From NCBI RefSeq assembly GCF_036785885.1, contig NC_092323.1:12222501-12286500 (forward strand): a stretch of DNA of 64,000 nucleotides, read 5' to 3'. The notes beneath the pieces are model-generated. The model had not been told where the DNA came from, did not search any database, and worked only from the letters and a program-made list of their open reading frames with translations. The stretch comes from Coffea arabica (lineage: Eukaryota; Streptophyta; Magnoliopsida; Gentianales; Rubiaceae). Positions 1 through 11,510 of this stretch are shown here, in pieces. Every line of letters begins with the position of its first letter. Position 1 is the first letter of the stretch. A program made the position numbers and the translations under genes.

Positions 1-2844
1 TAACGGTGAAAATAAGTTGGATTACTCGATAGTACATTTCTCCTGGAACTTGCTATATAGCAATACTAATTGTCTGTAGAGGAAATGCTACACAAAAGAT
101 GCTGCATGAGTTTTTTTATGATATAAACCACCTCTGAGGGGAAGGTGGGGGAGGAAAAAACCTCTGCGAGCAACAGATTCTTTGTTAGCATTGAGATCAT
201 AACCTGGATGTCGAAAAAAGTTAAATTGAAAGCACGACATACAATTTAAGTATGTCGTTGCCTGAGCAGACTGGCTCAATATTTGCCTCAAGAATGGTGT
301 TCATACCTTTTGTGGATACCATGAGATGCATGCAAGACGTTGATCTTGACTTCAAAAGGAATTTCTGCGACAAAACTGAAGACAGGCCTACGCAAGGCCG
401 GAATATGCTAAGCTCAAAGATATAGCATAGGCGACAAAAGAGCAACTGAAACTGGCCCTATTCCTGATGCTTAGCAATCTAAGATATGACAACCCCAACA
501 CCACTCCCCACTTCAACCCCCACTTACCCACCCCCACCCCCCCAACAAAAAAAAAAACACAAAGGGCAAAAATTCAGCAAAGTTAAAGACGAATATACGA
601 TGAAAATATCAGAGAGATACTAAACGATGGCTGTCAGAAAAGGTTATCAATTGGCAATCATTTCTTCCCAGCTGATGAAAGAACTCCACCCTCAAGTACC
701 TGGATTAAGGGGAACTACTATAGTGTTTTAAATTTGCAAACGTATCTCACTACGTACAGATATTACCAATTTTTTGTAGTCCAAATAGTACAAAAGGCGA
801 TCTTGTCTCAGGTTATACCACAGCAATCAGATTACGAGGCTGGTCTCACAAAGGCCACAAGGTATTAAAAACTTAGCAACTAAAGCAAGAATGTGAGAAT
901 TTAAGTGTCTTGAGCAGAAAGGTTTTTCCTTAGATGGGAGTCCAATCATGCAATTCATGCTATTACTTTAGCAATCCATCTACTAATCTAAAGTGATTTC
1001 ACAAACCACCGTCGAGATTACATTATTAGTCCTTCCCCTGTGTTGCTAACATAAAGTCTATGATTTGACAGAACTAAGATCAAGATCCCACTAGGTATGG
1101 TCTCTATAAATAAAATGAAAGCACTTCATGCAACATATTCTCATCTTTGCACAAAGGTCAATGATCTGAACTACCAAAATCAGCACATTTTCCTTCTTTC
1201 TACCAGATGGAACACTGTAAAACAGGGTGGAGAAACGCATTCGGAACTTTGATTTAAGATGCTCCTCTATGTCTTCAACTCAACAGAACGAACGAGGAAA
1301 GCCATTCTATCACTATGAAAACTCAAAGAACACCAAACTGGTCAAGTTTGGTTCTAAAAAGCTGTGTCCTTAAAGACTCACGATGTAAGCTATTTTCTTA
1401 TTATTGGAGCTATCTAAGTTGATGATAACAAAATTGTAAAGACATCTGCCGATTCCTAATAAAAAACAAGAAAACCTTACAAAGTGTGCAAATTTCTAAT
1501 CCACTGCACCTTTATCCCATAAACAACAATCTCACATCTAAAAGCTTAACATGCCAGGAAAGCTACCTCAACAAGTCATATTAAGGCAAAAAAAAAGTCA
1601 TCCCATTGCCTAACAGGGACAAATCAATGCACCCACATATTAAAACTAAAAGGCATCAAAGGAAGTCTTACAGTCAGAAATAAGTGAAAAAAGTGTATTG
1701 TTTGCAATGTTGCTTCCAATATCTTTATTCCCAAGGTATCACTTTTGTGCATGACCTTTTCTTGTACGAGGCAGGGTCTACTGCAATAGTTGCAATCTTA
1801 TTTAAGAGACTTCTGCCATTAAGTACCTTAACAAGCTACTTTTTTTCCAAGGAGCAAACTTTTTCAGTCTTATAAGTGTCTACGCTCATAGAATGCGTGC
1901 TGAAACCCCATTAGCGATGCACAAGCCGTTACTGACAGCACAAAGAACTCAACAACAAATCAGCAAACAACAATATCTTTCATGATCTTGGGCACAACTA
2001 AGGTGACCTGTTGAGGTATTCTGAGCAAGGTAGAGACACCTAAAACAAATCCCAGTATTAACTTTCTATGAAACAAAATAACACTAAATTCTAGAACTAG
2101 TACACTATAACAAGTATCCATACAGTGCTTTCTTGTCAAAGACCATACAATACAGCTAACATCAAGAAAACAAACTTCTATTTCCAGGCTTCCACAGAAA
2201 AGGACATACTATGTGCTGGTACGCTACTCTGAAAACGTAGAGAAGACTGAAGTTTTAGCTGCGTATCAACAACAAAGAACTTACAATAGCTGATTTCCAC
2301 CAAAAACTCCCTTCTGCTTACTCCTAACCCAGCAGAAAAGAACAATTCAACCACGAAGAACTCAATAAAATCACTAACAAAGCACCGGCCTTTTCATATA
2401 AAGTATCATTTACCTCTCATTCAAACGGCCAAAATTCCTATCTTTCTCATAAAAATCCCCCTTCCCCAACCAAGCAAAGTGGCTCTCTGTCGATGCCCAT
2501 CCAATTAACAGGATATGAGCAACCCTGGCAAGCATCCAGAAATCATAAACATTGACTTGAATAAATGGGGAGACAATTACCAATGTATAAACCATACAGA
2601 GACATTGGGATAAAAATCAAAAGAAAAAAAAAGCAGTGGGAAATTACAAATTTTGACTATACAAAATAACACGCATCAATCATCCATCGCTATTACTGAT
2701 AATACATCCAACCAAAATATTAAAAACAAAAACAAAAAAAGAAATATTTATTACCCAAGCTACTCTCTTTCTCTTTTTCGCTTAACAGGGTCTCTCTTTT
2801 ATTATTATTTTTTCTTTCCCTATTTTTCGATACAATAACTGGGA
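1..2844. other. Gene-free stretch left of the SKIP34-like gene
   Basis: AT-rich sequence with short homopolymer runs. No open frame here has a composition or motif I recognise on either strand. It lies downstream of the minus-strand SKIP34-like gene, so its right end probably contains that gene's 3'UTR and terminator. I see no clear transposon ends. Confidence 0.5.
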
Positions 2845-3168
2845 TTATAAAGATTTAGCTGATACCGGAGAAAAGAGGCGACAGAGCTGGTCTTGCTGCT
2901 CTCTATACCGGCGCTTTAGATAAGTCTCGAGGATTTCCATCACCGACACGAACCTCTTCATCTCTTCCAGCTGCCGGCTCAGCTCGGCTTCCCGAGCCCT
3001 GGCTCTCTCCAGCCGCGCCTCCGTCTCAGCTAGCCTGTCCCTCAGGTTTTCCACCACCGCCTCGTTCTCGTTTACGGCAGCCAATCGGGCTGCGGCGGTG
3101 GTGGGCCGGGTCGGACCATTCACATCGAAGTCTTCTTTGGATGGTAGCCTTTCGCCTCCATAGCACAT
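2845..3168 (-). CDS. SKIP34: SKIP34-like small coiled-coil protein
   Basis: A 107-residue single-exon protein. The start is set at the ATG beginning MCYGGE, two codons inside the longest open frame, because family members begin with MCYG. After a variable N-terminus comes a charged heptad-rich segment (about residues 38-70, containing RDRLAETEARLERAR and AREAELSRQLEEMK). It is followed by the conserved stretch FVSVMEILETYLKRR and ends in LFSPVSAKSL. This order matches Arabidopsis SKIP34, named as an interactor of the SKP1-like SCF subunit ASK; no catalytic role is known and no F-box is visible. The coding region is clearly richer in G and C than the flanks. The call rests on recalled family sequence, not on a search. 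Confidence 0.75.
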   Translation of the reverse strand: MCYGGERLPSKEDFDVNGPTRPTTAAARLAAVNENEAVVENLRDRLAETEARLERARAREAELSRQLEEMKRFVSVMEILETYLKRRYREQQDQLCRLFSPVSAKSL

Positions 3169-3702
3169 CTTCACTTCACTGACCCCACCACCAAAATTAA
3201 TCCCGCTTTTTGCTTTGCTTTTTTCCCCTTCCTTTCTGGGCTCGGCGTTTAGACGACGGGGGGTGGGAGTGGGCGGTTATGTTGACAAGAAGCGTGTGAA
3301 GAGTTGAATTTGGGCATTTGGTCTACAGAGGGTTCGGTTGGTGAGCAGATATGTGTGTTGCAGAGAATCCCATCCCATCTAATCAACAAGTAATTTTTCT
3401 TTCCTTTTCTTGCAAATGAGTAGAGTGGGGTTTATTTTTTATTTAATTTAATTAGTTCGAATCAATTTTAGCAAATTCAAGTTTGAGAGCTTTCAATGTA
3501 AAACTTGTTGAATTCTAATTCGAGTTTAGTAAAATTCAAGTTCTAACTTCAGTTGAATTCAAATAGAAATTAAAAAAGTGTCAATTTCTAGATTCCCATC
3601 TAGGATGTCTATTACTCGACTTGTCTTCATACTTTTTTTTGCTTTTTTAAATGGATATGATAGACATTTTATTCCAATAAAGATATGAAATTGTAATAGT
3701 AA

Positions 3703-4137
3703 GGGTAAAAATAAAAAAAAACCCGTGGTAAGTCTAATACACAGAAAAATCCTCTGTAGTTTCAAAATATATAACATGACACTTCATACTTTGAACTAAA
3801 TTGTAAAAGTGACGAAATCCGTTAAATTTAACGGAAATGACTTATTGGAAGCAAAAAAAAAAAATTTATACCTAATTTTTAGCAAATATACCTGTTCTAC
3901 CCTTAACCCTTAATTCTTTCTATCCAAAGAATAAAACAAATGATTTTTTTGAACTGTCTTTTGCTTAATTATATCAGAACATTTTGATCATTTCGTCCAT
4001 TTCCGTTAAGTTTAATGGATTTTGTTATCTTTACAATTTAGTTCAAAATATCAGGTGTTGTGTTATACTTTTTGAAACCACGGAGCGGTTTTTCTGTGTA
4101 TTAAATTTACCACAAGAGGCTTTTTAATTTTTTACCC
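3703..4137. mobile_element. 435-bp foldback MITE with 9-bp target duplication
   Basis: The two ends form a long imperfect inverted repeat of roughly 140 bp per arm, starting GGGTAAAAA and ending TTTTTACCC. Both arms carry the same block (TAATACACAGAAAAA on the left and its complement on the right). The flanks are TAATAGTAA (3694-3702) and TAATATTAA (4138-4146), a 9-bp target duplication with one mismatch. Nine-base duplications with long terminal inverted repeats point to a Mutator-like non-autonomous element. No ORF inside. Confidence 0.7.
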
Positions 4138-4197
4138 TAATATTAATAAGAAATTTATTAAAAATGTAAAGGGTCAAGCCCACCATACGAGTCCTAG

Positions 4198-4198
<1 letters not shown>

Positions 4199-4226
<28 letters not shown>
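4199..4226. repeat. (AT)n microsatellite
   Basis: Uninterrupted AT dinucleotide run of about 14 units. It lies just to the right of the foldback MITE. Confidence 0.95.
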
Positions 4227-4229
<3 letters not shown>

Positions 4230-4544
4230 TGTGTATATGTATTAGGACTTGACTCACAAATTCACAATTCACTAAATTGGCTTAAGCTTAGACTCCAGGT
4301 TGGTATTTATCGAGCTTGAATTGGGTTACAAAAACCAATATTGTTTTAACAAGATAATTTTCAATAGCTATAATTTTCACTATAAATTGTTTTAACTAAT
4401 ATTCGAGGCATCACTAAGCCAAACTTTTGGCTCCATTTGGATTTAACATTTTTTTGAAAAACTGTTTTTGTGTTTCACATCTCAAAAACTTTAAAAAAAT
4501 AAAAAAAATTCTCTATTTCTTCTTCTACACACTACCCACCACCA

Positions 4545-4880
4545 CTATTATTACCACCACCCATCACTCTACACTACCACCACCACCACCCCCCACATCT
4601 GCGACCCTCCCTCCTCTCTCCTTTCTTCTCTCTCCTTCTCATTCCTCCATTCTCCTTTCCTTTTCTTCTCCCTCAATTCCCTCTCCCCTCTATTGACCGC
4701 GACCAAGAAAGTCGCAGCTAGAGTGGTGATTGGAGTCGCAACCACTACCTGCGAAAGGGAGAGGCGTTTAGGGGCAGGGGGAAGGGAGAGGAGGAGATAG
4801 AAGAAAGAAGAAAGAGAGAGAAGGAAGGGAAGGAAAAAGTGGGGAGGAGGAGGAATGGGTGGTGGTGGTGTAAAATTTTT
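4545..4880. repeat. Polypyrimidine/polypurine inverted repeat
   Basis: The left arm (about 4545-4690) is almost pure C/T on the plus strand and begins with CCACCACCACC-type triplets. After a mixed spacer, the right arm (about 4750-4875) is almost pure G/A and ends with GGTGGTGGTGG. The arms are roughly complementary, so the region can fold into a long hairpin and also has the mirror-type composition of triplex-forming DNA. AT-rich sequence on both sides (to about 4430 and 5030) may be the ends of a MITE carrying this core, but I could not fix termini or a target duplication. Confidence 0.55.
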
Positions 4881-5246
4881 TTAAAAATACTTTAAAAAGT
4901 GATAAATTGTAAAATATCATAAAATATATTTAAAAAACCTCTAAAAATACTTTTAAAATATTTTTAAAAGCATTTAGATAAAATATTTTCATACGCACGA
5001 TTACAGTAAAATTTTTGAAAAACACCCTAAACAACAGCTAATTCAAGTAAAGCCTTTATAATTTAGGCTTTTGTAGCCCCAGTACTATTTTGGAGATGCA
5101 GATTTTTACCTGGGCTTTTGTCAATTGTCCAAGTCAAGTACAGGGTTTTCCGTTATAGGTTAGATATCATTAACATATCTAGTCTATTGGGGAATGGGGA
5201 AGTTTGCAATTGAGTTTCAATTGCTGACGTGGCGCTTCGTCATTGG

Positions 5247-5270
5247 TCAATTGGTGGTCGTCTCCAATTA
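5247..5270. other. 5' subterminal hairpin of Helitron A
   Basis: TCAATTGG (5247-5254) and CCAATTA (5264-5270) can pair across a 9-base loop. The same palindrome at the same relative place in the neighbouring element is perfect, which suggests a conserved functional site. Confidence 0.5.
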
Positions 5271-7031
5271 ATTGAGCGAATTGAGTTGAGGACAAAATTG
5301 AGATTTCACCTCCTTCTTGGATAGATAGGGTTCTTGAGAGTCTTCGCTTGCGCCGCTCATTGTGTTTCTTGCTTTTGCTCCGTCGCTTTCTTCCTTTCTT
5401 CTCAGGTTCTTTCCCCCTTCCTTCCTCTTTCTCTGTTTTTCACTTCTTCTCTTTCTTCTTTAAGTGAATATTAAATAACAGTGCAAGACAAAATAGAGGT
5501 CACATGTTGGTCTTCTTCTTACAAGTTAAAGGGTATTTCTCTTTGGTTTTCTCTCTTAATTACCTCAACTTTCATTTTTATTTTTATTTTTACAATCTTT
5601 CTCTGTATAGATTTTTATTTTTTATCCTTTTATGAAAGTATCTATTTACCATCTATTTTGTTGCTACCGTCTTTTCTTCTATTGTTTGGATTTGCAGGTT
5701 CGCATGGTAGCTGTTTCATCTTCTTGCTCAGGTATTTCGCTCTATTTTCTCTTACTGCTATTTTTTCTTTTTATTTTGAATATCTCCCCTCCTTGATCTT
5801 TCTTTTTTCTTCAATAAATTTTTTTTTTACCATCCAAAAATTATCTATCATTGTTGTAATTTTTTCAGAGATGTCTTTTTTTAAAGATCTCTGGTTGTTG
5901 GTACTTTTAAACGGGAGTTCAGTTTCTTTTTTTGTTAGTTTGTTCTACACATACAGAGTTTATGAATCTAGGGAAGTTGGGATGAATTTTAAGTATTTGA
6001 TTTTTTTTTTTGCAATATCATTAAAATGTTTAGATCATTATTTGACTTGTGTTTTTTTTTTTTTCCTAGAGTGTCATTATTTAACTTGGCTTAGTGTCTT
6101 TATAGCTCGACATATTACTGTTGCTTGGGTAAACATTTTAGCTTTAGGAATCAGTGTTTTTTTATTGCCTTGAAGATTGCAGGGTGTAAAAAACACTTAT
6201 TTATGTCGATGTATTCACCAAGATTTAGTTCTACCTTTTTTTGGGATGTCATTTGCTTTATTCATATATAGAGGAGATTTTTATTGTGCCTATAGCACAG
6301 CATATGGTAGCACAGGCCTAATGTGGACAAGATTTGCTTCAAACAAGAAGATTTTGTCTAGGAAAAAAATCATATGATTTGCTTTAGTATTTTTATTTAA
6401 CATGCATTTGCATTATATTTCAGGTTCGAATCTGCAGTTTGCATTTGCAGTTGATGTTTTTAGAGATTTTAATAGTTCAGGTTCCAATCTCAGTCCTCCT
6501 TTATGTTTTGCATACTGTTTAGACAGAACTATCCAAAAGAAAGAGAGGTTTAGCTGGTTGGAATTCATCATATGCGGAATTTGATGGTTTTTTTTTTGAT
6601 AAAAAAATCTGGATTTGTTTTTCTTTTCCCTTTTCTGGTTTTTTCAGTTGGCGTTTTCTTTAATTTTGGTTTCTTAATCAATTTGCTTGATTAAGCTAGA
6701 ATAATAGTGCATGCATGCATGTCTATTGTAGTGCATGTTTGCATATCTTATGCTAATTATATACAATTTGCATGTCTTCTTGAACAATCATGAACTCATT
6801 TGTGAAATTGATCATTGGCCAAAGTTTCGAGTTACCAAAGGCATCTTGTGATGATACGTATTTTAATGACTATTTGTTAATAATTGTTCTTATAGTACAA
6901 AAAATTATAAGTCTCTTAGTAAAATTTGTTGACAGTTTATATAGTGAATCTCAAGTTGATAAATGATCGAAGTTCTTTCTGCAATTTTTTTGGTTATAAT
7001 AGCAATTTTAATTGATTTTTTGTGTTTGTAG

Positions 7032-8126
7032 GCAGTCAAAGGTTTGCCCAAGGATAGGAAATCTCTATCAGATGCTGGGCAGTGGCTTGAAGCAGTGAGT
7101 AAATTAACAATTTGATTAAAGACTTTAAATCATATCATTAACTAGAAAATGGATCAAGTTACTGCATAGCTATAGTTTTGCCCCTTGTTATTTTGCACTA
7201 ATTAGCTGGATAATTTCTTACTTTTGCTTCCATTAAAAAGTGAATTACAATCTTATCTTTACTTCACTGACCTATTTCAATTTAATTCGTCTTACCTATT
7301 TCAATCTTTTGTGATTACGGATATAGTTCCATGCTTGAGAAAATGACCAATGAATGACTTCATATTACCTATTTCAATGTGATTGTATATTTCCTTTTGT
7401 AGACAGCATGTAGTGGCCCACACAGATTCACCTGGCATGCAATAAAATTAGTTTTAAAAGTTTTTTTTTTTGAGTTTAACTATTTGCTATTTTGAGTTTT
7501 AGATCATTGTTGTCTTCTGACATTGCCAATTACTTTTTTTTTTGGTAACTTCTAAAAGTCACATTAGGGACTAGGGGTTGCCCTACTGCATTGATATGAA
7601 CTGGATGTGAAACTTTGGAAATGCATTCATATGTTTAGTGCTTAATGCCATTTATGGTTTGGCATAACAAATTCTTCAGTTCCTGCTGATCCTCAGGCTT
7701 TGTTGCTATTGTTTTGCTTCATATTGTGTTTTCACATACCCTATGCTAGATTTGATGGTCTAATATATTAATTATAATTATCTGTTATGCTCTAATATGT
7801 TCCAAATGTTTATTACAAGATATTAAGATATGCAACAAAGTACAAAGGATTGGAGAAATTCTTTTTTCAAAGTGCACCTTTATTTAGGTTCTTTGTTTTA
7901 TCCCCTGAGAAAAAGTTAATCTAATTTGATTTAGTATTTTTCTTGATAGGACTTATCAATATCTATCTTATGAATCTTTGTTGTACAAACCAACCAATTG
8001 CTTTCTGCCTAGGGGCAGTTTTTGCTTAATACGACTAATGTAAATGGTTTTGATGCTTGTAGGTAGTAAAATATTTGCCGAAGGAGAAGTACCAAATATT
8101 AGATTTTTGGTACAGGCTAGGAAGTG
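7032..8126 (+). pseudogene. Two related captured mini-exons in Helitron A
   Basis: Two exon-like blocks have matching splice signals. Block 1 (7032-7094) follows TTTGTAG and precedes GTGAGT; it reads AVKGLPKDRKSLSDAG then QWLEA. Block 2 (8063-8126) follows CTTGTAG and precedes GTAAGT; it reads VVKYLPKEKYQILDF then WYRLGSG. They share a similar start (V-K-x-LPK-[DE]) and length, so they look like copies of one exon. I do not recognise the parent gene. Capture of host exons is typical of plant Helitrons; the splice-site reading is by eye. Confidence 0.35.
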
Positions 8127-9872
8127 GTAAGTAAAGTACCATTTTTTTTAGAAGTATTAAATTATGCATTTATGCTTGGAGTGGTCATTGACCGCATTAC
8201 AATATTTAAATTACCATTCTTGGAGTATGAAATTTTGTGAAGGTACCATGTTTCCTTTAGATTTAGAGTCAGTTTCTTTAGTATTTTACCGATTTTAGTA
8301 AATTCATCAATAAGAGGTTGCAAGTCGAGGTTTAATAGCATTTGCTTTCACCCTATTTCATTGAAAGTTATGATTACTGATGAAATCATTATAAATTTTT
8401 TCTCTACTTTGATGGTGTCATTTTTGAATTACTCTTTAGACGTAGTAATTTCTAAGAAAATGATGTACATTGACTGATTGTAGCTTTTGTTACTCGCTGT
8501 CCTATCCTCGGAATGATGTAATTGAAATGGCTAAAAGAACCTCTAAGATAAGATCTTTGTATATAGAAAAAGAATGTTCATGTGCTGCATCCCAGTTGTA
8601 AGTTTAAATAGTGCCGCCCTAAATTTCTGATCAAAATGGTGGTGATTACCCCTTAGCTTCTCCACCTTTTCTCAATTAGACAACTAGAATTTTCAACACC
8701 TTTATGTAAAAAAGAAAATTAAAATCTCAGAATTACAAAAGAGAATAAAATTGCTTTTCAGGATTTAAAAAATAAACTCTAACAAATACCAAACTAATAT
8801 ATTAAAATTTCTTTGTAGCTTTTGCTTGAATCTTTTGGAGCTTTTTAAGAAAGAAGAGAAAATTTTCTTTTAGTTTAAATTGATGTCCTATGTTCATTCA
8901 TGTTGTCTAGGTGAAAATGTGGCATGAATGAAATATATCTACATGATTTATAGGCTAAATCTGTTCTTTATTTATTTACCTAGAATTCATGTTTGAGAAA
9001 AAATTGGCTGGCAAGAGGTATTTATCCAAATATGATGGTGGCTCAGAATGCATCTGTTGTTTATTAGCTTTCTATTCTTTATTTATATATCCAACATTAA
9101 TGTTTGAGAAAAAGTTGAATGGCGAGAGGCATTATTCAAATATAATGGTGGCTCAAACTTAGGAGTAGGGAATATGTTCTTGACGACTTTGTTTTATATT
9201 TCATGCTTTAGTATTTCCTTAAAATTTTGCAATGAAGTTTGGCAAAAACTGCGGGTACGTTACCTGTGATTTAACAAGATTGTCATTCTACTATTTATAC
9301 AAAATGTTATTAAATTCTAATATAATTCATTCTTGGCAGATCTGATTGATATTTAGATAGCTGGAACTTGGAAGCAAATGGAAGCTCATGGAGTTTTGTC
9401 ATGAATGCTTGATGCTTTGTTTTCTCCTTTCCAATATCTTTAGCAAAATTCATTAGTTACTTCAACAGCCACTTGTTATAGTATAGATGATATTTTTTTT
9501 TTGGGTTCTTCATCACTAATACATAGTTCCACTAGAATTGGCTACGCTAGATAAGAAAAGAAGAGAGGCAATTCTAGATACAGTAGTCCGTACTTTTGGA
9601 TGAATGTATCTTATATCTTAAATTGTACCTTTTCACAGGTAATGAGATACATCGTACAATTGGAGAGTTTACCTCAATTATGTGTTATTATGCTCTTCAA
9701 CTTTATTAGTATTATTTCTTTTCTTAATTGAAATGTCGACAAAATGCTTCATTATCTACCACATACAGAAAATGATAAAAAATAATTTTTGATTGGAAAA
9801 ATACAGCCAATGAGGGCTCTGGGCATATTAGCCTTGTAAAATCCCACTGGGCATATTGAACTTGTAACTTCA

Positions 9873-9903
9873 CACCGCACATAGTGCGGTGATCCTCTCC
9901 TAG
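9873..9903 (+). other. Helitron A 3' terminus: hairpin plus CTAG
   Basis: Perfect 8-bp stem with a 3-base loop, 8 spacer bases, then CTAG. Two copies of TGGGCATATT lie upstream (9820 and 9848); a similar TGGGCAT pair precedes the terminus of element B. In Helitrons this hairpin acts as the rolling-circle termination signal. Confidence 0.9.
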
Positions 9904-9980
9904 TTAACATATATAGTTCAATGTGTGAATGCCATTCCCTCAAATTGAACTCAATTGCTGACGTGGCGCTCTCCTATTGG

Positions 9981-10006
9981 TCAATTGGTGGTAGTCCTCC
10001 AATTGA
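9981..10006. other. 5' subterminal palindrome of Helitron B
   Basis: TCAATTGG (9981-9988) and CCAATTGA (9999-10006) form a perfect 8-bp stem around a 10-base loop. Variants of ATTGGTGGTAGTCC recur at 9985-9997 and about 10043-10056, and GATTGGTCAATTG occurs near 10095. The cluster looks like iterated protein-binding sites near the element's 5' end, a possible Rep recognition region; that role is inference. Confidence 0.55.
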
Positions 10007-10670
10007 TTCCAATTTGATGAGTTGTCCTCCTCTGATTGATTGATTGGTGGTAGTCCTTCCAATTGTTTATGAAAATAGTGATGTGGCCAGGTTTGATTGG
10101 TCAATTGTGATCAAATTTGTCATTTTTTTTTCTTCCCCTACAGATTTCTTTTTTTGCTATACTCGGGTGAATTGTTTTGTTTTTTATTTGTTAGATGTTA
10201 ATGCAGTATTTTTTTTATTTTTATTATCGGAAAAAACACCTTTTTCTTCTATGATTAATTGTTCGTTGGTTATTTGGGTCTTTTTTTTTTGGCATCCAAC
10301 GAATTATGTTAAAAAAATTTGTTTTTTAAATCTCCTTATGTAATTTATTGTTCGTGTTTACTTAATAATGGTGAAAAGATCGTATTTAATTGGTGATCTC
10401 TTGCAGTAAATCGTATTCAAAAAATGTTCCGTTTAATTGGCGTTTTTTAAATTCCGTTTTTTTCCTTGATGATGTTAACAACAAAATTGCTCTTTTTTCT
10501 CTTTCGCGAAAATGCATCTATTTACCAATACATTTCAGTTAATTGTTAATTGCTACTTAATAATGCCTTTCGTTTTTGCCATCAAATGGATAGTCTTTAA
10601 TTAGCGATTTCTTGCCGTTGTTAGGAAAAAAAACCTTTCTCCTAAAACAAAATGATTATCGATTTTTACA

Positions 10671-10740
10671 ATTGATTATTAGCAATGATTATCGAATACA
10701 ATGATTATTAGCAATGATTATCGAATACAATGATTATCGG
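10671..10740. repeat. Tandem repeat, about 30-bp unit
   Basis: Two and a third copies of a unit reading ATGATTATTAGCAATGATTA then TCGAATACA (second copy 10701-10729). Each unit itself contains ATGATTAT twice. Confidence 0.85.
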
Positions 10741-11118
10741 AAGCTGTGCCGTCACTAAATCGATAGTCTTTTGCGGTTCCTCTTTTTCTATTTCTTAATC
10801 AGGGTCATGTTTGTAAAAAAGCTGTGCCGTCACTGTGGAGTCCTGCCAACAATCGCCTTTCAGCTTGCTCTCTTCAGGGAAAATCCGATGCTTTACCTTT
10901 GCACAGTGGTTTTTAGCATTGCCTGCCTTGCCCTAGCAGGAGCTCGGCGGCTTACCATCATGATCGGTGGTAGATGTGCAGGTGCTGCGTCCTTTCTTCT
11001 AATCTTTTCCAGTTGCTCCTTCGGTCAACACAAAAAAGGTGGCCCATCAACTTGCTTCTTCTCTTGCTCTCGCTTTTTCTAGACTTTCTCGTTGCTAATT
11101 TTCTCAATTTGTTTTAGC

Positions 11119-11510
11119 TTGCAAAGCTGCTGTTGCTGGTGTGTTGCTGGTGAGTGTCTAGCTCCAACCCCATTTGCTGTGTTTTTTTCCCCAAAAATAC
11201 TCAGCTTATTACCTTGTTATTTTTCCTCATTCATCCGCTCCTTTCTTTTCTCGCGCATTGGTTTAATTTCCTGCATTTGTTTCGTCTTGCAGGGCTCCTC
11301 TTGCTGCTGTGTTGCTGGTAAGTTTCTTCCTCCAAGCTCATTTTACTTATTCCCTCGGCATTTGTTGTGTTTTTCTTTCCAAAAATTAAAAGCTTATTCC
11401 CTGCTATTTTTTCTCCTTCACCCGCTTCTTTCTTTTCTCACGGACCTGTTTAATTTCCTGCGTTTGTTTCGTCTTGCAGAGCTCACCTTGCTGCTGTGTT
11501 TCTGGTAAGT
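11119..11510 (+). repeat. Triplicated 25-nt mini-exon with splice sites
   Basis: Three tandem copies of a block containing a CTTGCTGCTGTGTTGCTG-type core. Copies 2 and 3 are each exactly 25 nt between CTTGCAG and GGTAAGT (11293-11317 and 11480-11504), 187 bp apart. Copy 1 (core to 11149, followed by GTGAGT) is more diverged. The flanking intron sequence is repeated too (for example TTTAATTTCCTGC and TTTCGTCTTGCAG), so whole exon-plus-intron units were duplicated. They lie upstream of the RepHel frame and look like alternative 5'UTR exons. Confidence 0.6.

Larger units (their letters stand above)
5170..9903 (+). mobile_element. Non-autonomous Helitron (element A)
   Basis: The 3' end is diagnostic. 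A perfect 8-bp stem (CACCGCAC, loop ATA, GTGCGGTG, 9873-9891) is followed by ATCCTCTC and the terminal CTAG (9900-9903). The 5' end is defined by comparison with the neighbouring Helitron: TTAACATATCTAGT at 5170 matches TTAACATATATAGT at 9904. The next stretch, CAATTGCTGACGTGGCGC, is identical in both and at the same distance from the end. The base before 5170 is A, the usual Helitron 5' flank. No Rep or helicase is encoded inside. The interior is T-rich and intron-like, with small exon-like fragments (7032-7094 and 8063-8126). The 5' end starts TT rather than the canonical TC. Confidence 0.8.

Noticed and set aside
4427-4696. 89-residue frame with Pro/Ser runs
   Set aside because: It is a direct translation of the polypyrimidine arm of the hairpin.
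5481-6173. 230-residue open frame, very rich in Phe and Leu
   Set aside because: It follows from T-rich intron-like sequence inside Helitron A. There is no ATG start, no membrane-protein family features and no splice support.
10671-10740. CRISPR-like array
   Set aside because: The repeats are directly adjacent with no spacers, and the genome is a plant's.
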